Source: JANLQX01 sp031368095
GTDB taxonomy: Bacteria; Actinomycetota; Acidimicrobiia; Acidimicrobiales; JANYDT01
Assembly (NCBI GenBank): GCA_031368095.1
Contig: JANLQX010000420.1
Coordinates: 1-20,053 of the forward strand
Length of the DNA stretch: 20,053 nt
Direction: 5' to 3'
The notes under the pieces are model-generated. The model was not told the DNA's origin. It worked only from the letters and a program-made list of their open reading frames with translations, and did no database searches. This document shows, one piece after another, positions 7,414 to 14,416 of the stretch. The number at the start of each line of letters is the position of its first letter. The first letter of the stretch is position 1. Position numbers and translations under genes: made by a program.

Positions 7414-7926
7414 TTACACGCCGGTGGCGTGTGCCTTCGTCCGGTCGGCAAAGAGCACCCGGTTGAAGAAAATGAACTTGGCGATCCACATCACGCCGTA
7501 GATGCACAGCACGATGGCTTGCAACCACAACGTGCGAAGCAGGTGCGACTCGACGTGCCGTTCCATCCAGCTGCCCAGCCAGTTGATAGCCAGCAGCGAG
7601 ATGGCGAACTGCACGAGCGAAATGATCCAGAACGGCGCAATTTCGCGCGTCGCACTGGACTTGCCGTTTCGGCCCCACACCCAGCGTCGGTTCAGTTCAT
7701 ACGACGGGATCGTGCTGAGAATCGCGGCGGCCGTTTGCGCCATGGACTTCGACATGTGGAACCCGCCGTAGGTAACGGCGATGGTGATCTGCGACACCAC
7801 GATGGCGATCGCTGAAACGGCGGCATACCGAAGCGTTTTTCGTCCCTGTTCGGTGCGGAAGAAAGCGAGCAGCCGCGCCGGCGAGAGTTCCAAGGGGGAC
7901 GATTCTACGGGCACCGTTGCGCTCAT
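7414..7926 (-). CDS. GtrA-family membrane protein
   Basis: 170-aa integral membrane protein of the GtrA family, whose members are proposed to move lipid-linked sugars across the membrane or to help modify cell-wall polysaccharide. Four transmembrane segments are visible near residues 33-54, 58-78, 97-117 and 132-155. The family hallmark YELNRRWVW lies at 76-84 between the second and third. A Shine-Dalgarno GAGGA sits about 5 nt before ATG 7926, so this start is preferred over an upstream in-frame ATG at 8004. Its stop lies 15 bp from the decayed toxin. It diverges from tesB across a 93-bp gap with an inverted repeat. The specific sugar or polymer cannot be inferred. Confidence 0.88.
   Translation of the reverse strand: MSATVPVESSPLELSPARLLAFFRTEQGRKTLRYAAVSAIAIVVSQITIAVTYGGFHMSKSMAQTAAAILSTIPSYELNRRWVWGRNGKSSATREIAPFWIISLVQFAISLLAINWLGSWMERHVESHLLRTLWLQAIVLCIYGVMWIAKFIFFNRVLFADRTKAHATGV
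7416..7432 (-). terminator. Small hairpin at the 3' end of the GtrA gene
   Basis: ACACGCC-GGT-GGCGTGT forms a perfect 7-bp stem with a 3-nt loop covering the last codons and part of the stop of the GtrA gene. There is no following T-run, so it is at best a weak or factor-assisted terminator. Confidence 0.25.
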
Positions 7927-7947
7927 CCCGTCCTCATCGACACCGGC

Positions 7948-7976
7948 GCGCTCCGAGTTGACCCGCGTCGGAGCGC
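7948..7976. promoter_or_regulatory. Inverted repeat between divergent GtrA gene and tesB
   Basis: GCGCTCCGA at 7948-7956 and its exact complement at 7968-7976 are separated by 11 bp that contain TTGACC. The 29-bp dyad lies 22 bp from the GtrA start and 44 bp from the tesB start. That placement fits an operator for a dimeric regulator controlling one or both genes. The regulator is unknown. Confidence 0.4.
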
Positions 7977-8019
7977 TCGAACAGCGACGGTGAGGTCCGG
8001 GCACTCATGGCAGGATCGA

Positions 8020-8904
8020 ATGGTGACAGCACCACGCGAGAGGCCAGCTCCTCCTGGCACCGACGCCCTCGCCGATCTCCTCTTCGTCCTTGACCTCGAA
8101 GCGATCGAAACCACGATCTTTCGCGGCCACCAGACCGACGCCAAACGGTTGCGGACATTCGGGGGACTCGTGGCCGGCCAAGCGTTGGTGGCGGCCGGGC
8201 GAACCGTCGCTGCCGATCTGCACGTGCATTCTCTGCACGCATACTTTCTTCGGCCGGGAGATCCGACTCGACCGATCGTCTACGAAGTCGACCGCATCCG
8301 CGACGGGCGGAGTTTCGCCACTCGTCGGGTGATTGCGATCCAACATGGCGAAGCCATCTTCAACCTCTCGGCCTCGTTCCATGTGACCGAAGCCGGCGTG
8401 TCGCATCAGAAGGCCATGCCCGACGCGCCGTCGCCCGAGTCGCTCCCTACCTTTCAGGAGCGGTGGAAGCACCTGGCCGAGACTGATCCGGATTGGTACC
8501 ACTGGCCGCGGCCGATCGACCAACGCCATGTCGACGCGCCGTCACGCGAGCGCATCGTGCGCGAACCACGCCAACAACTTTGGTTCCGAACGATCGCCGC
8601 GCTACCGGATGATCCGCTCCTCCACGCCTGCATCGCGGCGTATGCGTCGGATATGAGCGTGCTCGACACGGCGCTCATTCCCCATGGCATTTCGTGGGAC
8701 GATCCCGGCTTCATGGGCGCCAGTCTCGATCACGCCATGTGGTTCCACGGCCCCTTCCGCTCCGACGAATGGCTCCTCTACGACCAGGAGTCCACCGTGT
8801 CGGGCGGCGCCCGCGGCCTCTCGCGCGGCGAGATGTACACCGCCGACGGACGCCTCGTGGTGTCGGTCGTCCAAGAAGGCCTCATGCGCCTCCGCACCCC
8901 ATGA
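8020..8904 (+). CDS. tesB: Acyl-CoA thioesterase II (TesB)
   Basis: 294-aa double-hotdog thioesterase that hydrolyses acyl-CoA to free fatty acid and CoA in the cytoplasm. The first hotdog holds FGGLVAGQALVAAGRTV (47-63) and HSLHAYFLRPGD (70-81). The second holds YASDMSVLDTALIPHG (208-223), GASLDHAMWFHGPF (233-246) and VVSVVQEGLMR (280-290). Asp211, Ser235 and Gln285 occupy the positions of the E. coli TesB triad Asp204, Thr228 and Gln278, with identical spacing, so Ser replaces Thr. ATG 8020 follows AGGA by 4 nt; GTG 8023 is an alternative. The stop overlaps the next gene's ATG (ATGA), so it heads an operon with an ABC exporter. Why a thioesterase is coupled to an exporter is unclear. Confidence 0.92.
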   Translation: MVTAPRERPAPPGTDALADLLFVLDLEAIETTIFRGHQTDAKRLRTFGGLVAGQALVAAGRTVAADLHVHSLHAYFLRPGDPTRPIVYEVDRIRDGRSFATRRVIAIQHGEAIFNLSASFHVTEAGVSHQKAMPDAPSPESLPTFQERWKHLAETDPDWYHWPRPIDQRHVDAPSRERIVREPRQQLWFRTIAALPDDPLLHACIAAYASDMSVLDTALIPHGISWDDPGFMGASLDHAMWFHGPFRSDEWLLYDQESTVSGGARGLSRGEMYTADGRLVVSVVQEGLMRLRTP

Positions 8905-9887
8905 CCTCGCCCGCAATCCTGGTCCGCGACCTCACCATCCGCTACCCGACGATGGACCGGTCCGCCGTCGAAGGTGTCAGTTTTCGCGTTGAGCCCGGCG
9001 AGATCCTGGCCCTTCTCGGTCCTAACGGTGCCGGGAAAACGTCGATCGTCGAGACGCTGGAAGGGTATCGACGCGCCACTAGCGGCATGGTGTCGGTCCT
9101 GGGTTTTGACCCGATTGCCGACGCCGTTGCGTTGCGGTCGCGCATCGGCGTGATGCTGCAGCGCAACGGCGTGTATCTCACCATGGGACCGCGAGATGTG
9201 GTCCGGCTCTTTGCCGACTACTACGGCGACCGGGCCGACGACCCCGACGAATTGTTGGACCGCGTCGGCCTTTCCTCCGTGGCCACCACGCCCTGGCGAC
9301 GGCTCTCCGGCGGCGAACAGCAGCGCCTCTCCCTCGCTCTCGCCCTCGTCGGCCGGCCCGAGGTCGCCTTTCTCGACGAACCCACCGCCGCTATCGATGC
9401 CACCGCCCGCCAGAATGTCCGGTCACTCCTGCGAGAGCAGCGCGATGGAGGCGTGGCGATCGTTCTCACCACCCACGATCTCGACGAGGCCGAATCCCTC
9501 GCCGACCACGTCGTCATTCTCGACCAGGGCCGTATCGTGGCCGCGGGTACCCCTGCCCAACTGACCCGCGCCGACGCCACCGACGGCGTGCGCTTCTCCG
9601 CCCCCGAGGGCATCGATGTGGCCAGCCTTGCCGCACTACTGAACGCCCCGGTGACCGAGCGTGAGCCGGGCGCCTATATGGCCGCGGTGGAACCCACGTC
9701 GCAACGCGTTGCCGTGATCGCCGGTTGGTTGGCCGAACACGACCTAGCCCTTGACGCCTTGCAGGCCGGTCGACGACCCCTCGAGGACCTGTTCATGCGC
9801 CTCACCCAGTCGGCCGCCGACACCGAACGTCAGCGCGCCGATGAAGCGCGTCGCCGTGACCGTCGCCGAAAGCGAGCAGCGTCATGA
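8901..9887 (+). CDS. ABC transporter ATP-binding protein (DrrA-like)
   Basis: 328-aa nucleotide-binding subunit of an ABC-2 type exporter. Walker A is GPNGAGKT (40-47), the Q-loop is at Gln87, the signature LSGGEQQ is at 135-141, Walker B is VAFLDEP (155-161), and the H-loop His192 lies in LTTHDLDEAE. The C-terminal 100 residues form the extra domain seen in DrrA-type ATPases and end in a basic tail (RRRDRRRKRAAS). The ATG overlaps the tesB stop, and its own stop overlaps the permease start (ATGA at 9884), indicating translational coupling. The substrate cannot be determined from the sequence. Confidence 0.93.
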   Translation: MTSPAILVRDLTIRYPTMDRSAVEGVSFRVEPGEILALLGPNGAGKTSIVETLEGYRRATSGMVSVLGFDPIADAVALRSRIGVMLQRNGVYLTMGPRDVVRLFADYYGDRADDPDELLDRVGLSSVATTPWRRLSGGEQQRLSLALALVGRPEVAFLDEPTAAIDATARQNVRSLLREQRDGGVAIVLTTHDLDEAESLADHVVILDQGRIVAAGTPAQLTRADATDGVRFSAPEGIDVASLAALLNAPVTEREPGAYMAAVEPTSQRVAVIAGWLAEHDLALDALQAGRRPLEDLFMRLTQSAADTERQRADEARRRDRRRKRAAS

Positions 9888-10642
9888 CGGCCACCACCAC
9901 CCCGGCCCGTCGGCGACGCAGTCCTCGGGCGGCGCAGACCCGCGCCGAGATCCTGATGACGCTTCGTCGCGGCGAGTCACTCCTGCTCACCCTGGCGATC
10001 CCCGTGGGCCTGCTCGTGTTCTTCTCCCTGGTCGACGTGCTGCCGACGAACACCGCCGAGCCGGTCGACTTCCTGGCGCCGGGCATCATCGCTCTGGCCG
10101 TGATGTCGGCGGCGATGGTCGGCCTCGCCATCGCCACCGCCTTCGAGCGCCAGTACGGGGTCCTGAAACGCATCGGCACCACGCCTCTCGGCCGGACGAA
10201 TCTGCTGGTGGCCAAGATCACCGCCATCGTCGTGGTGGAGCTGGTGCAGTTCGCCGTGCTGCTCCCGGTCGGCCTCGCGCTCGGATGGCGGCCCCCGGTG
10301 GCGGGGCTCGCACCGGCGCTCGTGGGCGTCCTGTTGGGAACGTGCGCATTCGCCGGACTCGGCCTGGCCATGGCCGGTTCGCTCCGAGCCGAAATCGTCC
10401 TCGCCGGAGCCAACGGTCTGTACCTCCTGTTGCTGCTGGTGAGCGGCATGATGATCCCGCTCACCAAACTTCCTTCGGGCTTGGCCGCGGCCGCCCGCCT
10501 GCTCCCCAGTAGTGCCCTCGCCGACGTCCTGCGGGGCTGCCTCACCAAGACCGTCGACGTCCCCGCTCGGGCGTGGATCGTTCTTGCGGTGTGGGCAATC
10601 GTCGGGCCACTTTTGGCCGTCCGGGTCTTCCGATGGGAATGA
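9884..10642 (+). CDS. ABC-2 type transporter permease
   Basis: 252-aa inner-membrane permease with about six transmembrane segments, preceded by a basic cytoplasmic N-terminus (PARRRRSPRAAQTR). The segment FERQYGVLKRIGTTPLGR, between the second and third hydrophobic stretches, is the conserved coupling region of ABC-2 permeases. SGMMIPLTKLP near residue 187 is the typical late motif. It forms the membrane half of the exporter with the preceding ATPase, probably as a dimer. The stop overlaps the start of the following gene. Confidence 0.92.
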   Translation: MTATTTPARRRRSPRAAQTRAEILMTLRRGESLLLTLAIPVGLLVFFSLVDVLPTNTAEPVDFLAPGIIALAVMSAAMVGLAIATAFERQYGVLKRIGTTPLGRTNLLVAKITAIVVVELVQFAVLLPVGLALGWRPPVAGLAPALVGVLLGTCAFAGLGLAMAGSLRAEIVLAGANGLYLLLLLVSGMMIPLTKLPSGLAAAARLLPSSALADVLRGCLTKTVDVPARAWIVLAVWAIVGPLLAVRVFRWE

Positions 10643-11613
10643 CCCGCCGGCAGGTTCTCGCGGCCCCACTCGCCTTCGCCGCGTTGGTGGCCAACGCCTG
10701 CTCCCGGTCGACCAACACCGGGAACGGCGCGTCGGCCGGAACCGGTGGACCCGACGAACTCTTCGCCGAGACCGCATCGTTCGAGACCGTGGTCGGCACT
10801 CCCCAACGGGTCATGGTCGGCATTTCCACCGGCGACGGACGGGTCCTTCACGGCGGTCAGGTCGGCTTCACGTTCACTCCGGTCGACGCCTCGAGCCCGG
10901 CCAAGGCGTTCCGTATGGTGGCCCCGTTCCTGCCCGTCCCGCGGTCGGCCATCCCACCCAAGGTGGCGTCGATTGGCGGGGCGGGCGATGGCATCGGGGT
11001 CTACGCCGTCGACGCAGTCACGTTCTCGACGCCGGGTTTCTGGACGATCACCGTGAACGTCGAACTTCCCCGTCGCCAACGACTGGAGACCGCCGTCGAG
11101 GTCCTCCCCACGTTCCGCGTTCCGGCGCCAGGCGAAGCGGCTCCTCGCACGCGGAACCCGGTGGCGGCGTCGGCCGAGACTCCGATCGAAGCGATCGACA
11201 GTCGTTCCGGACCGGCCGGCCTGGCCGAGTTGGCCGACCCACTCCTGCACCGCGAGTCCGTCGCCGCCCTGATCGCCGACGGGCGCCCCGGTGTGGTGAT
11301 CGTCTCGACTCCGGCGTTCTGCGTGTCGAAGTTCTGCGGCCCGCTCACCGACATCGTCAGTGAGGTTGCCGGAGAGTACGCCACCGGCTCAGCGGCCGAA
11401 CGTTCCATGGGGTTCGTCCATATCGAGGTCTGGCATTCGTTCGAGAAGAACCAGGTGAACCCGTCGGCGGTGGAGTGGATCTCGGCCCGTGGAGCGGCCG
11501 GGAACGAGCCGTGGATCTTTCTCATCGACCGAACGGGCCGGATCACCCAGCGTTGGGACAACCTCGTCAGCGAAGCCGCTCTCCGCCAGGGCGTCGCGGG
11601 CCTGTTGACGTGA
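10639..11613 (+). CDS. Tat-exported thioredoxin-fold protein with a CX4C pair
   Basis: 324-aa protein probably translocated folded by the Tat system: the N-terminus TRRQVLAAP fits the twin-arginine motif and is followed by a hydrophobic stretch to ANAC21. That site resembles a lipobox but lacks the usual Leu at -3. Residues about 48-155 look like a beta-sandwich domain (TPGFWTITVNVEL). Residues about 210-324 look like a thioredoxin fold: VVIVSTPAFC228-VSKF-C233GP, then WIFLIDRTGRITQRWD. The two cysteines are four residues apart, not two as in thioredoxin or three as in Sco proteins. I do not know its partner. It is coupled to the ABC exporter by ATGA; ATG 10633 is an alternative start. It ends 12 bp from the converging oxidase operon, so a role in metal or redox maturation is possible but inferred. 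Confidence 0.75.
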   Translation: MTRRQVLAAPLAFAALVANACSRSTNTGNGASAGTGGPDELFAETASFETVVGTPQRVMVGISTGDGRVLHGGQVGFTFTPVDASSPAKAFRMVAPFLPVPRSAIPPKVASIGGAGDGIGVYAVDAVTFSTPGFWTITVNVELPRRQRLETAVEVLPTFRVPAPGEAAPRTRNPVAASAETPIEAIDSRSGPAGLAELADPLLHRESVAALIADGRPGVVIVSTPAFCVSKFCGPLTDIVSEVAGEYATGSAAERSMGFVHIEVWHSFEKNQVNPSAVEWISARGAAGNEPWIFLIDRTGRITQRWDNLVSEAALRQGVAGLLT

Positions 11614-11625
11614 GCGTCGCCCGAG

Positions 11626-12213
11626 TCAGCAGGAGCGCCGAAGGGTGGCAAAGGGGTTGAGTTTGCGGCCCTTACCGGCGTGAATCTCGAAGTGGAGATG
11701 GTTCGTGCCCCGGGCGTTCCCGGAGTCGCCGACGTAGCCAATGATTTCACCGGCGGCGACCACTCCCTCGGTCCCGTAGGCGGAGAGATGCATTCCGACG
11801 TAGGTATAGCCGTCGGCACCGGTCAGGTTGAAGGTAAGACCACCGCTCGAACTGGTGGAGCGCTTCACCACCCCGGCCACCGGTGCAATCACCGGCGTTC
11901 CTCGTGGCGCCAGCATGTCGTTGCCTTCATGGCGACGACCGCCTGAGCGGGGCTGGCCCCAATCGTTGGTGAAGACCGAACCCGACACCGGACACCGCCA
12001 TGGCCCGCTCGGTTCAGCAACCGGACCGGCATCAATGGCGATAGTCGTGTCGGTCGGCGGAATAGTGACAGCCGCTTCGACCCGAGCGGGCGACTGGGCG
12101 GACGCTACGGCCGGAGTGCATGCGAGGGCGGCAAACACTGCCACTGCGCCAAAAAGCAGTTCCGTGCCGCCGGTCCCACGCTTCGGACCACGGTGTCGAC
12201 GTTGCCGCGACAT
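11626..12213 (-). CDS. Exported M23 (LytM-type) peptidase
   Basis: 195-aa zinc metallopeptidase-like protein predicted to cut peptidoglycan cross-links outside the membrane. A basic N-terminus and hydrophobic segment (LLFGAVAVFAALACTPAVASA, about 19-39) form a signal peptide with likely cleavage after ASA. The catalytic domain carries His95 and Asp99 in HEGND, His142 in MHLSAYG and the HLH motif at 172-174 (NHLHFEIH), so the zinc ligands are intact. It is a single-domain enzyme with no obvious wall-binding repeats. It starts 11 bp after the ctaG stop and is the last gene of the oxidase operon, an unusual place for it. The gap to the converging gene is only 12 bp. Confidence 0.9.
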   Translation of the reverse strand: MSRQRRHRGPKRGTGGTELLFGAVAVFAALACTPAVASAQSPARVEAAVTIPPTDTTIAIDAGPVAEPSGPWRCPVSGSVFTNDWGQPRSGGRRHEGNDMLAPRGTPVIAPVAGVVKRSTSSSGGLTFNLTGADGYTYVGMHLSAYGTEGVVAAGEIIGYVGDSGNARGTNHLHFEIHAGKGRKLNPFATLRRSC

Positions 12214-12224
12214 TGCTGGAGAGA

Positions 12225-13226
12225 CTAGACGAACTCGTCCCCAGAGGCGACCGGACCGACTCCGGCGTCCAATCTGGCGAACTCTTCTTCGACCTGGGCC
12301 CAGGTCAGAACGTCGTCGACCGGCGTGGGCGAGACAGCCGCAATGGAGCGTCCGTCGACGCTCATACCGGCAATTCGGATCCCCGAAGCCGCCGTTGGGC
12401 GAACGTTGTCGTCGGCGCGCCCGGCCTGCGAGTCACGCCACCACATGACGAACAGGACCCCGATGATGATCCACAGGTAGGAGCCGGCTCCGACCTTCAT
12501 GATCGCCGCCGCCAGTTGCTGATCCTCGACCGCGCTGAGCCCGGGAATGAGTCGCGCGGCGCCTTGGTACTTTTCGTAGAGCGGGGTGGTGGAGAACGTG
12601 AGGAAGGAAGCGGGCACCGTCGGCACGATCGACTGCGCAAACAGGTAAACCATGCGCGTCGGCATGCGTAGTGACGGCAGGTAGGGGGTCCGGTTGATGA
12701 CGGGCACCCACATGAGGGTTGCGGTCACGAAAAGCAGCGAGTGGACGCCGAAATGGAACAGCTCATTGCGCACCGAAAGGTTCACGATTTGCGGAAAGTG
12801 CGTTACCGCAATTACCGCGTTGAAGACGAGGAGCGCAATGAACGGTTTCGTCAGAACTCGGATCATGCGGGACCACGGTCGGTCCACGATCGCCCACCGC
12901 CAGAGCCATGTGGGAGCCGCCATGAGCAGACACGCCGGGGCCAGCATGGTGAAGACCGTGTGCTGGATCATGTGGGCCAGGAAGAGGTAATCCTCGGCGA
13001 TGTCGTGGATCGGCCAATACGAAAACACGAAGACGAGCGTCACCCCGAGAACGGCCCATCGAACGTTGCGGTAGGTGACCACTGTTTCGCCGTCTTTCGC
13101 CACGCGTGGACCGAGGCGGGTAAAGGCCCACCAGTAGAACGTGGCGATCAGCAGCGTGACGACGATGACGTCGGCATGCGAATGAAACGGCACCGACGGT
13201 CTCGCCGCGCTCAACAACGTACCCAT
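12225..13226 (-). CDS. ctaG: Cytochrome c oxidase assembly protein CtaG (caa3 type)
   Basis: 333-aa membrane protein of the caa3_CtaG family, needed for building the copper B centre of subunit I. About seven transmembrane segments occupy residues 18-265. Conserved metal-binding candidates include HMIQH at 85-89, FHSH near 14-17, THFPQ near 142 and FHFGVHS near 157-163. After the last membrane segment (LWIIIGVLFVMWW) there is a polar cytoplasmic tail of about 65 residues with an acidic end (TWAQVEEEFARLD). It lies 27 bp after the ctaF-like stop in the same operon. The ATG at 13226 is kept, although the purine-rich GGAAGG upstream is very close to it. Confidence 0.93.
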   Translation of the reverse strand: MGTLLSAARPSVPFHSHADVIVVTLLIATFYWWAFTRLGPRVAKDGETVVTYRNVRWAVLGVTLVFVFSYWPIHDIAEDYLFLAHMIQHTVFTMLAPACLLMAAPTWLWRWAIVDRPWSRMIRVLTKPFIALLVFNAVIAVTHFPQIVNLSVRNELFHFGVHSLLFVTATLMWVPVINRTPYLPSLRMPTRMVYLFAQSIVPTVPASFLTFSTTPLYEKYQGAARLIPGLSAVEDQQLAAAIMKVGAGSYLWIIIGVLFVMWWRDSQAGRADDNVRPTAASGIRIAGMSVDGRSIAAVSPTPVDDVLTWAQVEEEFARLDAGVGPVASGDEFV

Positions 13227-13253
13227 ACCTTCCAGCCTCGCATTGGCCAGGCG

Positions 13254-13718
13254 CTAGTGCGACGAGGCGGTGCCTGGACCCTTGTCGACGCCCATGACCA
13301 CACCGTCGTCACCGCGAAAGACCCACACCACGAGCAGGACGAGCGCAAATGCCACGTAGACCAGCCAGTGGCCGGCCCCGCGGAATTGACCAACGGCGGT
13401 AAGGACGGCGGAGTAGCAGAATCCGGCGAGCACGGCGCCGAGGATGAACAGGCGGCGCATGAGCGGTGAGTCGAATTTGAGGTGCATGAAGTACCCGGCC
13501 ACGATCACGAACTTGATCCCGGCGAGCGACAGCATCGGCAACGCGAAGAGGGCCTTCTTGCTCTCCAGCGATGTATACGAGAGACCAACTTCAATGCCCG
13601 TAAGTATCAGCAAGATCACGAAAATCTTGAAGTTCTGCTTGTCCTTGGCGGTGAACGCCGGCCCGATGTATTCGCCGGCTGCATCGAAGTAGTGATCGGG
13701 AAGTTTCTCTGCGCTCAT
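13254..13718 (-). CDS. ctaF: Cytochrome c oxidase subunit IV (CtaF/COX4_pro-like)
   Basis: 154-aa small oxidase subunit with three or four transmembrane segments (about 31-48, 54-76, 87-108, 117-134). VAGYFMHLKFDSPLMRRLF at about 73-91 is the signature of prokaryotic subunit IV. It stabilises the oxidase complex and carries no cofactor. GAGGAA lies 6 nt before ATG 13718, a good ribosome binding site. It lies between subunit III and ctaG, the common order. Confidence 0.88.
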   Translation of the reverse strand: MSAEKLPDHYFDAAGEYIGPAFTAKDKQNFKIFVILLILTGIEVGLSYTSLESKKALFALPMLSLAGIKFVIVAGYFMHLKFDSPLMRRLFILGAVLAGFCYSAVLTAVGQFRGAGHWLVYVAFALVLLVVWVFRGDDGVVMGVDKGPGTASSH

Positions 13719-13757
13719 TGGAGTTCCTCAGTACGAATCACGGTTGATCACGGGCGA

Positions 13758-14402
13758 CTACGGGATCAGATAGACGACGGTGAAGATGACAATCCACACC
13801 ACGTCGACGAAGTGCCAGTACAAACCGATGATCTCCACCGTCTCGGCTTTGGCCTGGGTGATCTTGCCTCTTCTCGACAGATTGACGAGTGACAGCAACA
13901 TCAAGATGCCGAGCGTGACGTGAACTCCGTGGAATCCGGTCAGGACATAGAAGCTCGAACCGAACAAGTTGGTCCGGATCTTGAGACCCTCGTTCACGAA
14001 CGCGGTGAACTCGTAGATCTGTCCGGCAATGAACGACATGCCGAGCAGGGCGGTCACGGTGAGCCAGAGACGCAGACGCCGCTGATCGTTGCGCTCGATC
14101 GACGAGACCGCCAGCACCATGGTGAGCGAGCTCATCAGCAGGATGAACGACGACGCCGACGTGAACGGAATGTCGTAGATGTCTTTGGGGAAGGGGCCGT
14201 TGATGCTCCGGCCCTTGTACACGAGGTACGTGGCGATCAGGGCGCCGAAGAGGAGGCACTCCGACCCGAGGAAGGCCCACATGGCGACCTTCTCGTTGGA
14301 CAGCCCGGTGGCCGTGGCGTGGTGGCCGTGGTCGGCGTGGTGGTCCGGGCTGAGGTCGTGCGACGGAGCAAGCGGCAGGTGGTCGGCGGTGGCAGCAGTC
14401 AT
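13758..14402 (-). CDS. ctaE: Cytochrome c oxidase subunit III
   Basis: 214-aa subunit III of the heme-copper oxidase. Five transmembrane segments follow a histidine-rich N-terminus (HDLSPDHHADHGHH, 15-28). Family motifs are KVAMWAFLGSECLLFGALIATY (38-59), FYVLTGFHGVHVTLGI (151-166) and GLYWHFVDVVWIVIF (193-207). It binds lipids and supports proton uptake and stability of subunit I, without redox centres. It starts 14 bp after the ctaD stop. ATG 14402 is chosen because upstream sequence in the same frame is antisense-like material overlapping ctaD. The His-rich head could bind metal, which is an inference. Confidence 0.95.
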   Translation of the reverse strand: MTAATADHLPLAPSHDLSPDHHADHGHHATATGLSNEKVAMWAFLGSECLLFGALIATYLVYKGRSINGPFPKDIYDIPFTSASSFILLMSSLTMVLAVSSIERNDQRRLRLWLTVTALLGMSFIAGQIYEFTAFVNEGLKIRTNLFGSSFYVLTGFHGVHVTLGILMLLSLVNLSRRGKITQAKAETVEIIGLYWHFVDVVWIVIFTVVYLIP

Positions 14403-14416
14403 GTCGGTCGACTCAG

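Noticed and set aside
9802..11250. Minus-strand open frame of 482 codons
   Set aside because: It covers parts of four well-supported plus-strand regions and has no recognisable domain.
11614..11625. Terminator between the thioredoxin-like gene and the M23 gene
   Set aside because: Only 12 bp separate the converging stops and no stem-loop is visible there.
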